DNA from: Inonotus obliquus
Lineage: Eukaryota > Basidiomycota > Agaricomycetes > Hymenochaetales > Hymenochaetaceae
DNA length: 64,000 nt
Direction: 5' to 3'
Assembly: GCA_032164295.1 (NCBI GenBank)
Contig: JAJHTX010000005.1
Location: 434,001 to 498,000, forward strand
Shown: positions 11,501-24,525 of the stretch, piece after piece
How positions within the stretch are numbered: position 1 is the stretch's first letter
Layout of the letters: each line of letters starts with the position of its first letter
Notes under the pieces: model-generated
What the model saw: the letters and a program-made list of their open reading frames with translations, nothing else
Databases searched by the model: none
What the model was told of the DNA's origin: nothing
Made by a program: the position numbers and the translations under genes

Positions 11501-13922
11501 AGTCAGCTCTTCTTTCGCAAGTACGACCAGCCCCACCACCCTTGCGAACCGATCCTTGGACTTGGTTGACCTCCACATGATCCCACAATCCTTCAGCGCT
11601 GTCGCGTACAGACTATCGATACCGTATCCGCCAATGGATCGGATGTCCTCCAAGAGCCCATCCAGCTGTTCCTCCATCACATCTAAACTTTTTACCATCT
11701 TCACCGCAGTCGATGCCCAAATGAAAAGTCCATCCGCGGCGTCACACAGAATCTGCATCTTGTCATCCCATCCTTCTTCATTCGCTGCGGCCTCACCGAC
11801 TAGTCCGGTCATAGTCTCTCTGATGTATCGGTTGACATCGTGTCGGCTTCGGTCGGACCTGTGCTCGAGCGGGATATGGTGGATATGACTCTTCGACAGC
11901 AGGCCCTTCATGATATCATTCTCGGGTCGACTAGTGATGAGGACGCGCACTTTCGACGGGAGCCTTGCAAATTCATTCTTCAACAGGTTCAGTAACTCTT
12001 CTCGTTGTTCTGCCGTTCCGCTTTCGTCCAGCGCATCAAGCATGATGACAATACGGCCCTTTACCTCGTCCGCAATAAGCGGTCCAAGGAGGAGTACTTC
12101 GAACTGCGTCTTCAGGGTGTTTCCGTTGACATTCTTGTTCTTGACAATGGCTTCGGAGACACGCGATGCAAGGGAAGGGTGAAGTACCGCCAGCTTGTAA
12201 GCAATTGTGCGGATGACTAAACTCGGATCGCCCTTCTCTCGCTCGAAGAAAAGGTAGGCAGCATGGCATCCCCTTTTGTCGCACTCGTCTGAAGCGGTCA
12301 CCGCAATCGTGCTCTTGCCCGATCCCGCGGCACCGGTGAGCCAGAGAACATTCGGAGTGCTGTCCGAAGATATGAAGTCCATGATTGGATCCAAGTATTC
12401 TCGGCGTGTTCCTTCAAGACATCGAGCTCGCTTGGACACATTAGATGCATCGGACTTGAATGGATTGAGCTGCTTCTCCAGTACTTCGAGCTGCTGTACC
12501 AGACCTTCCGGATTCGCTGAGTGTGGTAAACAGAGAGCAACCAGGGAGAAGCGTACCTATGTCAGCAACGGCGTTGTGCGTTTCTGAGATAAGTGGTGCA
12601 TCCATTATTTGCTGCTGCCCTGCGTCGTAATGGTCAGAGCCTTGATGGAGGCCGTGGAAGTGACAACGGGAAGTCACGTACTGATTTCATCGACTCCTTT
12701 AGCCGTTGTCGACACTATTACAGAGTCCATATCCCGTCTCAGAGAAACGAAACGGTCAGCAAATTCGTCTATTCTCCCCTTGCTAAGAACGCGAGGCGTA
12801 CGGCCTTGATACGGATCAGCTTTGCCAGGAGAGTAGAACGAGAACGTCATACCAACGAAGCTGTATCTAGCATATTCTTGGACAAATCGAGAACAATCGA
12901 TAGTAACGTTGAGCAACTCCTTGACTAGCGGCTTCAGCATCTTCGTCCTATCATTCAATGTTCCAGCGACGGTAGAAATTTCATATGCTATTTTCATCTT
13001 CTCGACGGTCTCAACTAGCTTCCTGTCGCTTTCATACTGGTAGGACACGAGCTAAGTGTAGATGAGGTCTCGGTGGGACGCGACGCGGTATAAGTTGACA
13101 TACCTTGTATAGAGCGGATGCGGCCTTCCACGAGACGTTAAACACTGGATGGATCTGAAATGGTAGAGTTAATCCACTGGACTGGCCAAGAGGCGTTAAA
13201 GAGACTTACTTCAGCGACCTTATCAACGACATCAATAATCACGTCTACTACCTCTATTACAGACCCAATCACTGCAATAGCAGACTCTGGTTTCTCTATC
13301 GAAAAGTTGATCCGCTCAACGCTTTGTTCCGCTGCCGAAACGTCGATATCGGCTCGCCAGAGTGCATCAATCTCCTTGCAGGAAAGAAAAATGGTGTCTG
13401 TGTGCTTCGGCTCTCCCACACGAGAAGAAGATAACAGGGCCAGTTCAACTAACGACCAATCAGAATTGGAATTCCAGAATAAATCGAAAATCGAAATTCA
13501 GGCTCACCGTCATGATCAGCAGATTCCTGCAAGAGCCGTGCAACCGCAATGCTGGTACGACCAAGAAGGCTGTCACCGAGGGGCCGTAGGAACTTCCGTG
13601 ATTTCTTCAGAATGATACTGAGAGATGTAGACGCATTCGACTGCGAGCTGCAAATGCTCAGAGCGCGTACAGTGTAGGCAGAGATCGTACCTACAATGTG
13701 AATGTGTCAGACCAACCAGGCTTTCCATCATTGTCGATTTCTCCCGTTTTGTAGACAGTCTCCGAATCGTCGAGTTTGATCTCTACGCGGAGTCTTGCTT
13801 TCCTTGCATTCTTGACGTCGGTAACACGTATCACTACCTAGGAGTAAGCCTATTGGAATCCAGAGCAGCAGTGAGCATTACTGACCTTGGAGGACACGGT
13901 GGTCTGACGATGGCTCTGACAT
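8592..13922 (-). CDS. NLR A: C2-NACHT-WD40 receptor, 1637 aa
   Basis: Nine exons (minus strand): 13922-13886, 13833-13695, 13647-13508, 13448-13210, 13154-13104, 13051-12682, 12619-12557, 12516-10976, 10925-8592; all phases agree. Residues 1-105 form a C2-like domain (VIRVTDV, GWSDTF, LLGRTSIAVARLL), followed by a helical region (105-345). The NACHT domain has P-loop GAAGSGKST near 407, Walker B IVIMLDALDESG near 500 and RVLITSRPE. Fourteen WD40 repeats of about 42 residues span roughly 925-1525. A tail with LLTWIPEDIR and FSTRYDF ends the protein. The family is known in fungi as STAND/NWD receptors (HET-D/E type) in non-self recognition; the ligand and downstream effect here are unknown. The C2 domain may bind membranes or calcium (inference). 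The C-terminal residues (TSSP) differ from the other copies (RRIA/RRIG). The closest promoter is that of copy D. Confidence 0.9.
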
Positions 13923-13985
13923 TGTGGGGCAGAATCAAGCACCGTCATATCCCTATCTATACACCCTGCGCCTCTCTTATATCAA
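13923..13985 (-). promoter_or_regulatory. Core promoter of NLR A
   Basis: Reading the minus strand, TGATATAAGAG (13974-13984) lies about 55 bases before the ATG. The 20 bases before the ATG, containing CTTGATTCTGCCCCACA, are conserved in all four copies. Copies B and C carry an ATATATGAGAG variant at about 21883-21894 and 29911-29922; D matches A near 37807-37817. Confidence 0.45.
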
Positions 13986-14527
13986 CCATGATCCACGTCC
14001 TCATGCTGGTTCTCATTGATTTGATGAGTCGGCGCTTCAACAGAATTGTGTCAAGCGTATCACTCAAATTTACCTCCTCGCGTGTAGTCCGAGTCAGCTA
14101 TATACAAGCATACAGTATGAGACGGAACATCAAGGAGATATGATCTGTCCCACACGCACCTACCGCTCCCTGAGCGTCAACTGTTCAAATTGTTCTCCAG
14201 CTTTGCGTCCATCTCCGTCCTTCTCGGACACGCTCAAGCGACCTTCCAAGTGGCTCGTATGGTTCGTATGGTAGGGCTGTAATCATAAGCAGAGAACCTG
14301 ACACGATATCTCGAGTTTGTTATGACAAGTGGGCGTTGAATAAAACGAAGATCATTGTAAAGCTCTTGACAATCGATGCCGATCTTGTTTCATTCTCAGA
14401 CATCCGTGTCGATCGTCACCCGTTGGCGAGCCTCTGCAGCAACGAATTGATCTGTTTTCCGCTCAGATTCATATCATCTCCCTTGTCCTCCATATCCACA
14501 ACTCTCCTCCTTTCCTCTATCGGTTGC

Positions 14528-14785
14528 TCACCATAGTGTCCAACCCCGCGCTCTCGCTCTCGCTCGGCCTGACGGCCTGACGGCCTCACGTCCACCAGTC
14601 TCTCTCGCCCTTTCCATCTCATCTCTTGCTTTCTTCAGCTCCTCCATCTCCCTCCGACCCTTTTCTTCGTCTGCAGAGAAGTAATAGAACGTTGTGCCTT
14701 TAGCACTCATTCGCGCGAGGCATCATAATGAGCTAGGGGCTTCTCCACCTCTTCTGCTTCCTGCTGCAGTGCGGCATTCCTGAGT
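14528..14785 (-). pseudogene. Decayed coiled-coil reading frame, spacer copy 1
   Basis: On the minus strand one frame reads LRNAALQQEAEEVEKPL and AHYDASRE to a stop, then resumes in another frame as SADEEKGRREMEEL and KKARDEMERARE. The charged heptad-like pattern is shared with the frames at 22568-22757 and 30577-30785, so an ancestral coding sequence seems to have been duplicated with the array and then broken. The family is unknown. Confidence 0.45.
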
Positions 14786-16558
14786 CTAGGCGGAGCATTC
14801 AAAGACGAGGTAGTGATTCACCAGGTTACCTTTGAACGAGATGTTAGAATGCCATGATCTGTTTTGATTAAAGTACCACTAAACGTACGGATGGCTGGGC
14901 GTGAAGAATTAGACCTTGGTAGGTCGAAAGAAAGAATGTAGATATACTCGGCATCCTCTTCACCTCAGCATGGCATTGACTCCCGAGGATCTTCACTTCT
15001 TCGCGCTGGGCGTCTGTACTATCGATGATTGGATCACATTATGTAAGTCAGTTATTTCCAGACAAAGGAAAGTTATGCAATGTTGTACATGACATAATCA
15101 AACTCCGCCGATCTCATTATATTCAGATATCGACTAACGACTATGCTGAAAGCGGAGTCATTGGACGCCTCCTAGTCTCGCTCAATCTCAGTTACTGCCC
15201 TCTCCTATTATCCGTCTCATTCATAGCAAGTCAGCAACAGGGATCGCCTTTGAATCCATCGAGTCGTGCAAGTTCAAGCTTTGTTTATTCAATCGTAGCT
15301 GAATCCTCAGATGCATCAGAATAGCTACCCACCCTATTCTAATGCGACATTATCCACGCTCCTGAACAGGCAATCCTTCAGATGGACCAATGGAGTGTCA
15401 ATGAATAGATTGTTGCTGATTCAGAGAACATGTTTGCCACGGGTCGGGAGCCGAATGGCAGTGGTCTACCCTGCATCTGGAGGGTGATTGAAGGCAACTA
15501 GGCATAATCATTCATTTGGTGCGGGACGTTTTATCAAGAAACGTGAATGAACACCTGATGGGTAGTATTGAGATACTAAGCAAGATCGACCCCGACTACC
15601 CTTTGCGATCAATTTCATTTTCTCTGTGTCAGGGTGTCTGGTGCAGCGACAGACCATGCAAGCGGGGCCTTTGTTTCTCATATGCACACAAGAATTCAGT
15701 GTTCTTGACCGTAAGTGGACTTGCTCAATGCTGAAGTGACGTCCTATGTATCTCACCAAAAACCTTCTCTTAGAACTCAGCTTCTTTTCTTACAGATTAA
15801 GAAGACGGATTGAAATCCGGAGAATACCTCGAGGATACGAATGAATTCCTCATGTATTACTCACCATGCATCTGGAGGATAGTGGTTGCTAATAGTAGTG
15901 GTTCGATGCCTTCAGTCTACGTAGTCTACTGCATATTCCTACCTTGCCTGCCATTCCGTTGCAGATACATAATGCCCGAATCATTCTTGGACTTCCTCAG
16001 CTTGATTCGTTCTAGCCTCTGCGTTGTGAACGGGTCTCACCTCACACTCCCTGCCTGTGCCTATAAAAGCTTAATGAGGCCCATTTTCATACTTGTCGAT
16101 GCTTCTCTCCACCTTTCCTCTTCTTTGAGTCATCCTACCCCAAGTCTTCTCGTCTTATTGCTTTACGTGAAATATGTCAGATCGTTATTAGTGTTACGAC
16201 AATAATAATAAAGATTGAACTCGATTATTCACTCGAATTATTGCTTGCGCTTGGAAAATAGAAATGATGCTGCTTGGTATCAGAATATGTTGCGGTCCCT
16301 TACCATAGCAGGCGCGCAGAAAAGCATGAACTGCTTGAGATCTGGAAGAAAGAGTAAGTATCCATCCGTAACAATAGCCCTGTTAATATCGTCTCAATTG
16401 CAGGATTCGGAGAGTATCAATGAATCAAGAGAAACAACTAGATAATAAGTCAGGTTCCGGGTAACTCAGGAATAAATTGCTCATTATCGACTACGAAGGA
16501 AGATCAAAACAATTCACGTTCTAGGTAGGCGGTCTGAGAACCGAGCTATCCAACCACG

Positions 16559-19500
16559 CTACGCAATACGTCGCTCCTGTCGAGGGAAACCCTCGTACCA
16601 GCCCTCTCCCACAGGCGCGTTCGAGAAATCCAGCCTTGTTGAGAACTGGCAGCCTGGACCAAAAACAGATACATGACGACCTCCCCAAAGCGTCATTCGC
16701 ATATCTTCTGGCACCCAAGTAAGCAATTCACCCCGATCGGAAACTACCCAGCCATCATACTCCATCTTCCAATTTGAATCCAGTAGTCTTCTTGACAAAT
16801 CCAAGATTGAGCCCTCTGCGCCTCTGTTTGCTATAGACGTTCTGGCGGGGGCCGCAGGCGCGGCGGACAAGTTGCTGTTCGAATCCTGCGAGGCACGTTC
16901 ATGTATTGTTTCGCCGCTGCCTACGTTCCACTTTCGAATAGTTCCATCCGCAGAACCAGAGTAAATGTGCCTTCCGTCGAGAGAAGATGCGACTGACAGT
17001 ACGCCACCTCCGTGTCCGTAGATAGTCGAGATGAGCTCGCCGTTGGCCGCATCCCAAATGCGGATCGTTTTATCATATGAACCAGAGACACCTCGTTTCC
17101 CATCCGGAGAGAACGAAATCGGAGAGAACGAAATCGGAAAGAACGGAACTGATATGATCGAACCTGTGTGTCCTCTAAACGGACTGGAGACAACCTCGCC
17201 AGTGTCGACATTCAAGATATGAATCGTCCCCAAACCATCACCAGAGACGACTTTCTGCCCATCCCGCGAGAATGCGACAGAAGCTACATGAAACCAATCC
17301 GCCCGAAATGGACCGGAGACGAGTTCTCCGCTGACGGAGTCCCATATGCGGATCGTCCCGTCGTTAGAACCAGAAACAACGAGATTGCCATCTGGCGAGA
17401 ATGCAACTGATCTGACCCAGTCTGTGTGTCCCTTAAGAGGGCCCGAAACGAGTCCGCCACTCTCTAGGTTCCAGATGCAGATTGTAGAATCGGAAGAACC
17501 AGACACGACTCGATTTCCATCCGGGGAGAATGCAAGTGACCAGACTTCAGCTGTGTGCCCCTCGAGCGGTCCCAACACAAGATCGCCGCTGCTGGCATTC
17601 CAGACACGAACCGTCCCATCGCTGGAGCCTGACGCAATGAATCCGCCCTCAAGTGAGAGCGCGACTGAAGTGACCTTGCTTGTATTTCCCTCAAACGCAT
17701 CCAAGACGAGTTTGCCGGTGTCGGTGTCCCAAACGCAGAACTTCCCATTCTCAGAGCCAGATACCGCCCGTTTCCCATCTGCGGAGAATCCTACTGATGC
17801 TAGTCGGGTTTCGTCGACCTTGGACTGACCCGAGAGTATCGTGCTGCTGTCGGCGTCCCAGATACGGACCGTGCCATCGTCCGAACCAGAGACGACCCGC
17901 TTCCCATCCGGCGAAAATGCGACTGATCTGACCCAGTCTGTGTGCCCCTCGAAAGGACCCGCGACGAGCTCTCCGGTGTCGGAGTCCCAGATGCGCACCG
18001 TCCTATCCACAGAGCCAGATACGATCCGTTTTCCGTCAACCGAGAATGCTACGGACATGACCCAGCCTACATGACCCTCGAACGACTTGATGAGCTCTCC
18101 ACTCTCCACGTTCCAGACACGGACCGTGCTATCGACGGAACCAGAGGTAATTCGCATTCCGTCTGGCGAGAACGCAACCGAAAAAACGTCATCTGTGTGT
18201 CCTTCAAACGGGCCTGAGATGAGTATGCCACTGCCAGCATCCCACACGCAGATTGTCTTATCAACGGAACCGGATACAACGCGCTTCCCGTCTGACGAGA
18301 ATGATACTGACTTGACGGCGTCTGTATGTCCCTCGAACGGACCCGAGATGAGATCGCCGGAGTTCGCATCCCAAACGCAGATAGTATTATCGCTGGAGCC
18401 AGACACTACTCGATTCCCATCCGGAGAGAATGCAACAGAAAAAACGGCTCCCTTGTGCCCCTTGATCGGACTACAGACTAGCTCGCCGCTCACAGCGCAC
18501 CAAATCCGGATCGTCTTGTCATCGGAACCGGATACAACGCGCTTGCTATCCGGAGAGAATGCAACTGATCTGACACGATATGTATGTCCCTCAAGCGGAC
18601 CCAAGACGAGCTCGCCCGTGTCTGCGTCCCAAATACGGACCGACTTATCGAAAGAACCAGACACGACTCGTTTTCCGTCTGTCGAGAATGCTACTGATTC
18701 AGCGCCTTCTTCATGTCCCTGGATGACTTTGATGCACTGTGCGGGAGGTTTCAACCCATAGCGATGCACTAGTACGGATGGATACATCCCTGAGTAATGA
18801 TCTGCTACGCGTGATTCACCTGTCCATAGGGATAAAGCGGACAAGTATATTTGAGGTGCGCTCTGCGACATCGGGTATGAGAACACGCTGGCCAACCTGT
18901 ATGCGGCCCACATGAATGACGACGTCTCTTTGTCGATGGGCTGTAGAAGACATGAGTGAGAGGAACGAAAGGAAAAATACAATCACTGACCGCAGCCCAC
19001 AGACTGACTTCATACAGAGCTCTGACAGCGACTCGATTGAAGTTTCCAGTCAGACTGAGCACCTCGAACCAATGAAGGAGGTGGGAACGCGCGAAGACAT
19101 TCAGCTTCTCCAACAACAACGACAAATCCGTGGACTGCGACAATTCGCACACGTGTGTGGCCCAGAAACGACAGGCATAGTTCAGATGCAGTGGGATGTT
19201 CTTCTGAATACGAGCATGAAGGTCCGTAATATGTTTGTTGTAGACAAACGACGACTCGATGTCGCAGATGTTGAAGCGCAGCCCTTCCGCCATGATATCA
19301 AAACAACGTTCGGCTATGCTCACCCTCTGAGCATTTTCATCGATATGCCAAGATTGCTCTCCCGACCTCTCACTCGACAGAAGGTAGTCGGCGAAGGAAG
19401 CATGGTGGAGGTGAACACATTGACCACGTTTATAGGACAGCACAGACCGCAGATACATAAGGGTGAGCTTGGCCGTCCCTCCTTCAATCTCGAAGAAGGC

Positions 19501-21838
19501 CTCGATGACCGCTTCTGACATCGCCTCTTTTGAAGCCAGGACGAGCCCTACGATTTGTAAGAATTCACCTCTGCAGGCGGTATCCTTCCAGTCGATTCCC
19601 GACGCCTCGAGTGCCGTTGCATACAGATTGTCGATGCCATATTCGTTAACTGAGCGAATGTTTTCCAGGAGTTGTCCGAGTTTTCTCTCCGGACGATTGG
19701 TCGCGCTCACCATCTTGACCGCCGTCGACGCCCAGATAAACAGTCCGTCCGCCGCATTCGTGAGCGATTGATTGATGTTATCCCATTCCCATCCCTTAGG
19801 CAACACCCCGTTGACGGCCTCGAACATCTCCTTTCTGATGTAGATTCCAACATCCTCTCGACTTTCCTTGGACGTGTGTTCGAGCGGGATGTAGCGAATG
19901 TGGCTCCTCGACTGCAGGGCCTCCACGATGTCTTTCTCTGGACGACTGGTGACCAAAACACGCACATATGAAGGGAGCTGCGCAAAATCGGTCTTCATCA
20001 ACTGCATCAGCTCTTGCCGCTGCTCTACCGACCCACACTCATCCATTGCATCGAGGATAATAATGATATAACCCTTCACTACATCTGCGATGGCTCGGAG
20101 AGGATCTAGAAGAAGCTTCTCGAACTGTGTCTTCAGGACCTTCGCGCATATGTTCTTGTTTTCGTCAGCGACCCGAGATATAACCTGCGCAAACATTGGG
20201 TACAGGATGGCTAGTTTGTATGCAATCGTCCGGATGATAGACTTGTGCTCGTCCCTCTCCCGCTGGAAAAACATGTACGCGACATGATAACCCTTGTCTT
20301 CGGATCTGTCAAACGTAGTCATCGCAATGGCACTCTTGCCAGATCCTGCAGCACCAGCTAGCCAGAGAAGGGCCGGACTCGACTGATTGGTTAGGAAGTC
20401 CATGATCGTATCCAGGTATTCTCGGCGCGTCCCTTCAAGGCACCGAGGACGCTTAGACACGTCCGACACATCGGACTTGAATGGGTCGAGCAGCTTCTCC
20501 AGAACTTCGAGCTGCTGGACCCGACCTGCCGGATTCGCCGAGTGGTTTAACTCGAGGGCAAGCAAGAAGGAAAAGTCACGTACTGATTCCATCGACTCCT
20601 TTAGCCGTTGTCAACCCAATTACAGAGTCCATATCATTTCTCAGAGCAACGAAACGGGCAGCAAATTCGTCTATCCTCTCCTTACTAAGAACGCGAGGCG
20701 TACGGCCTTGATACATATCAGCTTTGCCAGGAGGGCAGAACGAGAAAACCATACCAAAGAAGCTGTGTCTAGCATATTCTTGGACAAATCGAGAGCAATC
20801 GACAGTAACGTTGAGCAACTCCTTGAGTAGCGGCTTCAGCATCTTCGTCCTATCATTCAGTGTTCCAGCGACGGTAGAAATTTCATATGCTATTTTCATC
20901 TTCTCGACGGTCTCAACTAGCTTCCTATCGCTTTCATACTGGTAGGACACGAGCTTAGGGTAGATGAGGCCTTAGTAATGGGATGCGACGCGGTATAACT
21001 TGACATACCTTGAATAGAGCGGACGCGGCCTTCCACGAGATGTTGAACACTGGATGGATCTGAAATGGTAGAGTTAATCCACCGGACTGGCCAAGAGGTG
21101 TTCAAGAGACTTACTTCAGCGACCTTATCAACGACATCAATAATCACGTCTACTACTTCTATTACAGACCCAATCACTGCAATTGCGGACTCAGGTTTCT
21201 CTATCGACAACTTGATCCGCTCAACGCTTTGTTCCGCCGCCGAGACGTCGATATCGGCCCGCGAGAGTGCATCAATCTCTTTGCAGGAAAGGAAGACGGT
21301 CCCTATGTGCTTTGGCTCCCCGAAAATTCTCATGCGAGGCGAAGACAGCAGAGTCAGTTGGACTGATATACCAATCAGACTTGGACTTCCAGAGCAGATG
21401 GCAATTCAGGCTCACCGCCGTGATCAGCAGATTCCTGCAAGAGCTGCGCAAGCGCAATGCTGGTCCGACCAAGAAAGCCGTCACTGAGGAACGGTAGCAA
21501 CCTTCGTGATTTCTTCAGCCTGACGCCGAGAAATGCAGATGCATTCGGCTGCGAGCTGTAGTATGCTCAGAACGCGTACAATGGACACAGAGGCCGTGCC
21601 TACAATGTGAATGTGAAAGTGTCGGGCCAGCCAGGCTTTCCGTCATTGGTGATTTCTCCCGTTTTGTAGACAATCGCCGAGTCGCCGAGTTTGATCTCTA
21701 CGCGGAGTCTTGCTTTCCTTGCGTTCTTGACGTCGGAAACACGTATCACTACCTAGCTGTAAGCCAACCTGGAATCCAGAGCAGCAGGGAACATTACTGA
21801 CCTTGGAGGACTCGGTGGTCTGACGATGACACCGACAT
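16559..21838 (-). CDS. NLR B: C2-NACHT-WD40 receptor lacking one small exon
   Basis: Exons on the minus strand: 21838-21802, 21748-21604, 21555-21416, 21362-21115, 21059-21009, 20953-20584, then 20525-18991 and 18940-16559, giving 1635 aa if spliced so. The 63-nt exon present in A, C and D (sequence around ISETHNAVAD) is deleted, and the position of the usual acceptor reads CGG instead of CAG. The AG ending at 20526 keeps the frame (GTACGT donor at 20583). NACHT motifs are intact: GAAGSGKSAIA, Walker B IIIILDAMDECG, RVLVTSRPE. This copy is the most diverged in the NACHT region. There are fourteen WD40 repeats; repeat 12 has lost its GH and WD signatures (FRADWFHVAS, GTIHILN), and repeat 13 carries a small in-frame amplification (PISFSPISFSP). 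The tail is LLTWVPEDMR. The role is as for the other copies; whether the protein is made as predicted needs transcript evidence. Confidence 0.8.
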
Positions 21839-24525
21839 TGTGGGGCAGAATCAAGCACTGACCCACCCACGCACCCTCCACCTCTCATATATCAATGATG
21901 GACCATGAGTTCTCCTCGTGTCTGTGTTTATTTAGAGAGCTATCAATGATCATGGATCATGTGTGCAGCGAGTCTTTCATAACAGCTTGCTTCCCGTTGA
22001 TGGATGAGGCGGCGCCTAGATAGCGGTATTCATTGTACAAGTTCCAAGACGTAAGATACAATGTCCTGCACCGGAGGTTGCTGATCAGCAGTCAAGCTGG
22101 ACTCGAAGGGCATTTTCTGCGTGTATCCAGAACTCCATTCAAAGCGGAGTATCCCAGTAGTCCCCGTCCAATCCAGAAGTTGTCACGAGCAGACAAATTT
22201 GAAATAAAATCGGCATTGATCCTCCAACCGGCCTGATCACCTCAGTTGTACATGCGAGTACATGAGGAGTGCGTGCGATACAAGTTTTTGAGTCAGGACA
22301 GATGCGGATCACGCCCCGGTCTTATAGTGCTACATGCACTTTGCCGCCGCTATCACAGCAATTCATCTCGCTCCCCACATTCAAGAGAAGAGAAGCTGCA
22401 TTCATAGACGCAGCGCGGAGGGGATTCCTACTCATTGCACTTGCCGACATACTATTGCAATGACAACCAAGCGTGAACCGGGCAAAATCATGCAGACGCG
22501 CCAGCGAGGTATCGATGCCGAACTGGCTGATGATCTGGAGAACATGTTATGGATGTTCAGGCGGATAAAGGATGGCGACTGGTTGTCTCCCCTTCTCGCC
22601 CGGCCTCACGCCCATCACACCAGCCTGTCTTCTCGCCTTTTCCATTTGCTCTCTTGCCCTCCCTAGCTCCTCCATTCCCCTCTGACACTTCTCTGCATCC
22701 TCGGAGAACACCGCGCCTTAAGCATGCACGTCGCATGAGGCATCAAAATGAGCTTCTCGGTGCGGCAATCCTTGTCGGCTGAGGATTCAGAAACGGGGAA
22801 GTTGTTACTCTTGAAGGAGATGTTCGAATGTCATGGTGTGGTACGAGTTAAAGCACCACGATACGTACGAACTACGAATGGACTGGATGTGAAGTATTAG
22901 ACATCCGTAGGGCGAAAGAAATGTAGACATACTAGTACTCGTCATCCTAGAAGCTTCAAACAAGATTCTCTCGTATAGCCAGGCATCAAGAAAGGATAAT
23001 TATGTAACCCAGTACATGACATAATTAATATTGCCATCCGGAACATCATGATCGCTGTACCAGTACGTACTACGTACTTGCGCTGAAACCAAAGCTTTGG
23101 TATACTTCTTTGTCCTTCGAGTCTTCACTCAATTCTTATCACTGTTCTCCTCTGATTCTCCGTCGCATTTATCAACATGGATCGCATCCAAAGCCATCGA
23201 CTTGTGCAATTACTCATCACCAAACTCTTCCTATACAAGCTTAAGCGCAACCGAATCCTTAGACGCATCAGAATGGCTACCCACCCAGTACAGTCGCTGA
23301 TGTTCTTCTATTGCTACATCATCCGCACTCCTACATGGGCAATCCTTCAGATGATCCAATGGAGTGTCAACGAACAGATGGTTGCTGATCCAGTGAACAT
23401 GTTGCCACGAGTCGGGAATCGAATGGTAGTGGTCTACCTTGCATCTGGAGGGTGATTGAAGACAACTATGCATAATCTTTCATTTTTGGTGCGGGGCGTT
23501 TTATCAATAAACGTGAATGAACGCCTTGGTGGGTACATTGGGTAGTATTGAGATGCTAAGCAAGATCGGCCTCGACTACCCTTCGCGATCAATTTCAATT
23601 CCTCTGTGTCAGGGTGTCAAGTGCAGCGACAGACCATGCAAGCGGACTCGTGTGCACACAAGAATTCAGTGTTCTTGACCGTAAGTGGACTTGCTCAATC
23701 CTGAAGTGACGTCCCATGTATCTCGCCAAAACCTTCTCTTAGAACTCAGCTTCTTTTCTTACAGATTAAGAAGACGGATTGAAATCCGGAGAATACCTCG
23801 AGGATACGAATGAATTTCTCATGTATTACTCACCGTGCATCTGGAGGGTATTGGTTGCTAATAGTAGTGGTTCGATGCCTTCAGTTTACGCAGTCTACTC
23901 CATTTTCCTACCTTGCCCGCCATCCCGTTGCAGATACATAATGCCCGAATCATTCTTGGACTTCCTCAGCTTGATTCGTTCTAGCCTCTGCGTTGTGAAC
24001 GGATCTCACCTCACACTCCCTGCCTGTGCCTATGAAAGCTTAATGAGGCCCATTCTCATACTTGTCAATGATTCTCTCCACCTTTCCTCTTCTTTGAGTC
24101 ATCCTACCCCAAGTCTTCTCGTCTTATTGCTTTACGTGAAATATGTCAGATCGTTATTAGTGTTACGACAACAATAAAAAAACCGAACTCGATCATTCAC
24201 TCAAATTATTGCTTGCGCTTGGAAAATGGAAATGATGCTGCTTGGTATCAATCTATGTTGCGGTCCCTTACCATAGCAGGCGAGCAGAAAAGCATGAACC
24301 ACTCTAGATCTGGAAGCAAAAGTATCCATCCGTAACAATTGCCCTCTCAATCTCGTCTCAATTGCAGAATTCGGAGAGTATCAATGAATCAATAGAAACA
24401 GCTAGATAATATTTCAGCTTCCAGGAAACGCAGGAATAATTGTACAAGCACTATGGATTGTGAATAAGGATTACAACAATTTACGTTGCAGGAAGACAGT
24501 CTGAGAACCACGCTATCCAACAGCG
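21839..24525. other. Spacer between NLR B and NLR C
   Basis: Near-identical in large parts to the C-D spacer (for example 21840-22760 against 29868-30790). It holds no supported gene; a plus-strand frame at 22334-22666 recurs at 30364-30696 but differs mostly by amino-acid-changing substitutions. Confidence 0.6.
22568..22757 (-). pseudogene. Decayed coiled-coil reading frame, spacer copy 2
   Basis: The frame reads SEDAEKCQRGMEEL, GRAREQMEKARRQAG and ends ILYPPEHP before a stop. Upstream, the part matching AHYDAS runs into a TAA. It is homologous to the frames at 14528 and 30577. Confidence 0.4.

Larger units (their letters stand above)
13923..16558. other. Spacer between NLR A and NLR B
   Basis: The part next to NLR A (13923-14420) matches the upstream region of NLR D (37756-38350). 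The distal part (about 15500-16440) matches the other two spacers. Apart from a decayed antisense coiled-coil frame, I see no gene. Confidence 0.6.

Noticed and set aside
15810..16205. Frame of 131 codons repeated at 23779-24177
   Set aside because: It begins with TTG rather than ATG, and the third spacer copy has a stop at the second codon; it is repeated because the spacer is repeated.
18087..18761. Plus-strand open frame of 224 codons opposite NLR B, with similar ones opposite A, C and D
   Set aside because: Antisense shadow of the WD40 coding sequence; the repeats keep the opposite strand open.
22334..22666. 110-codon frame conserved at 30364-30696
   Set aside because: Most differences between the copies change amino acids and there is no third intact copy, so duplication alone explains it.
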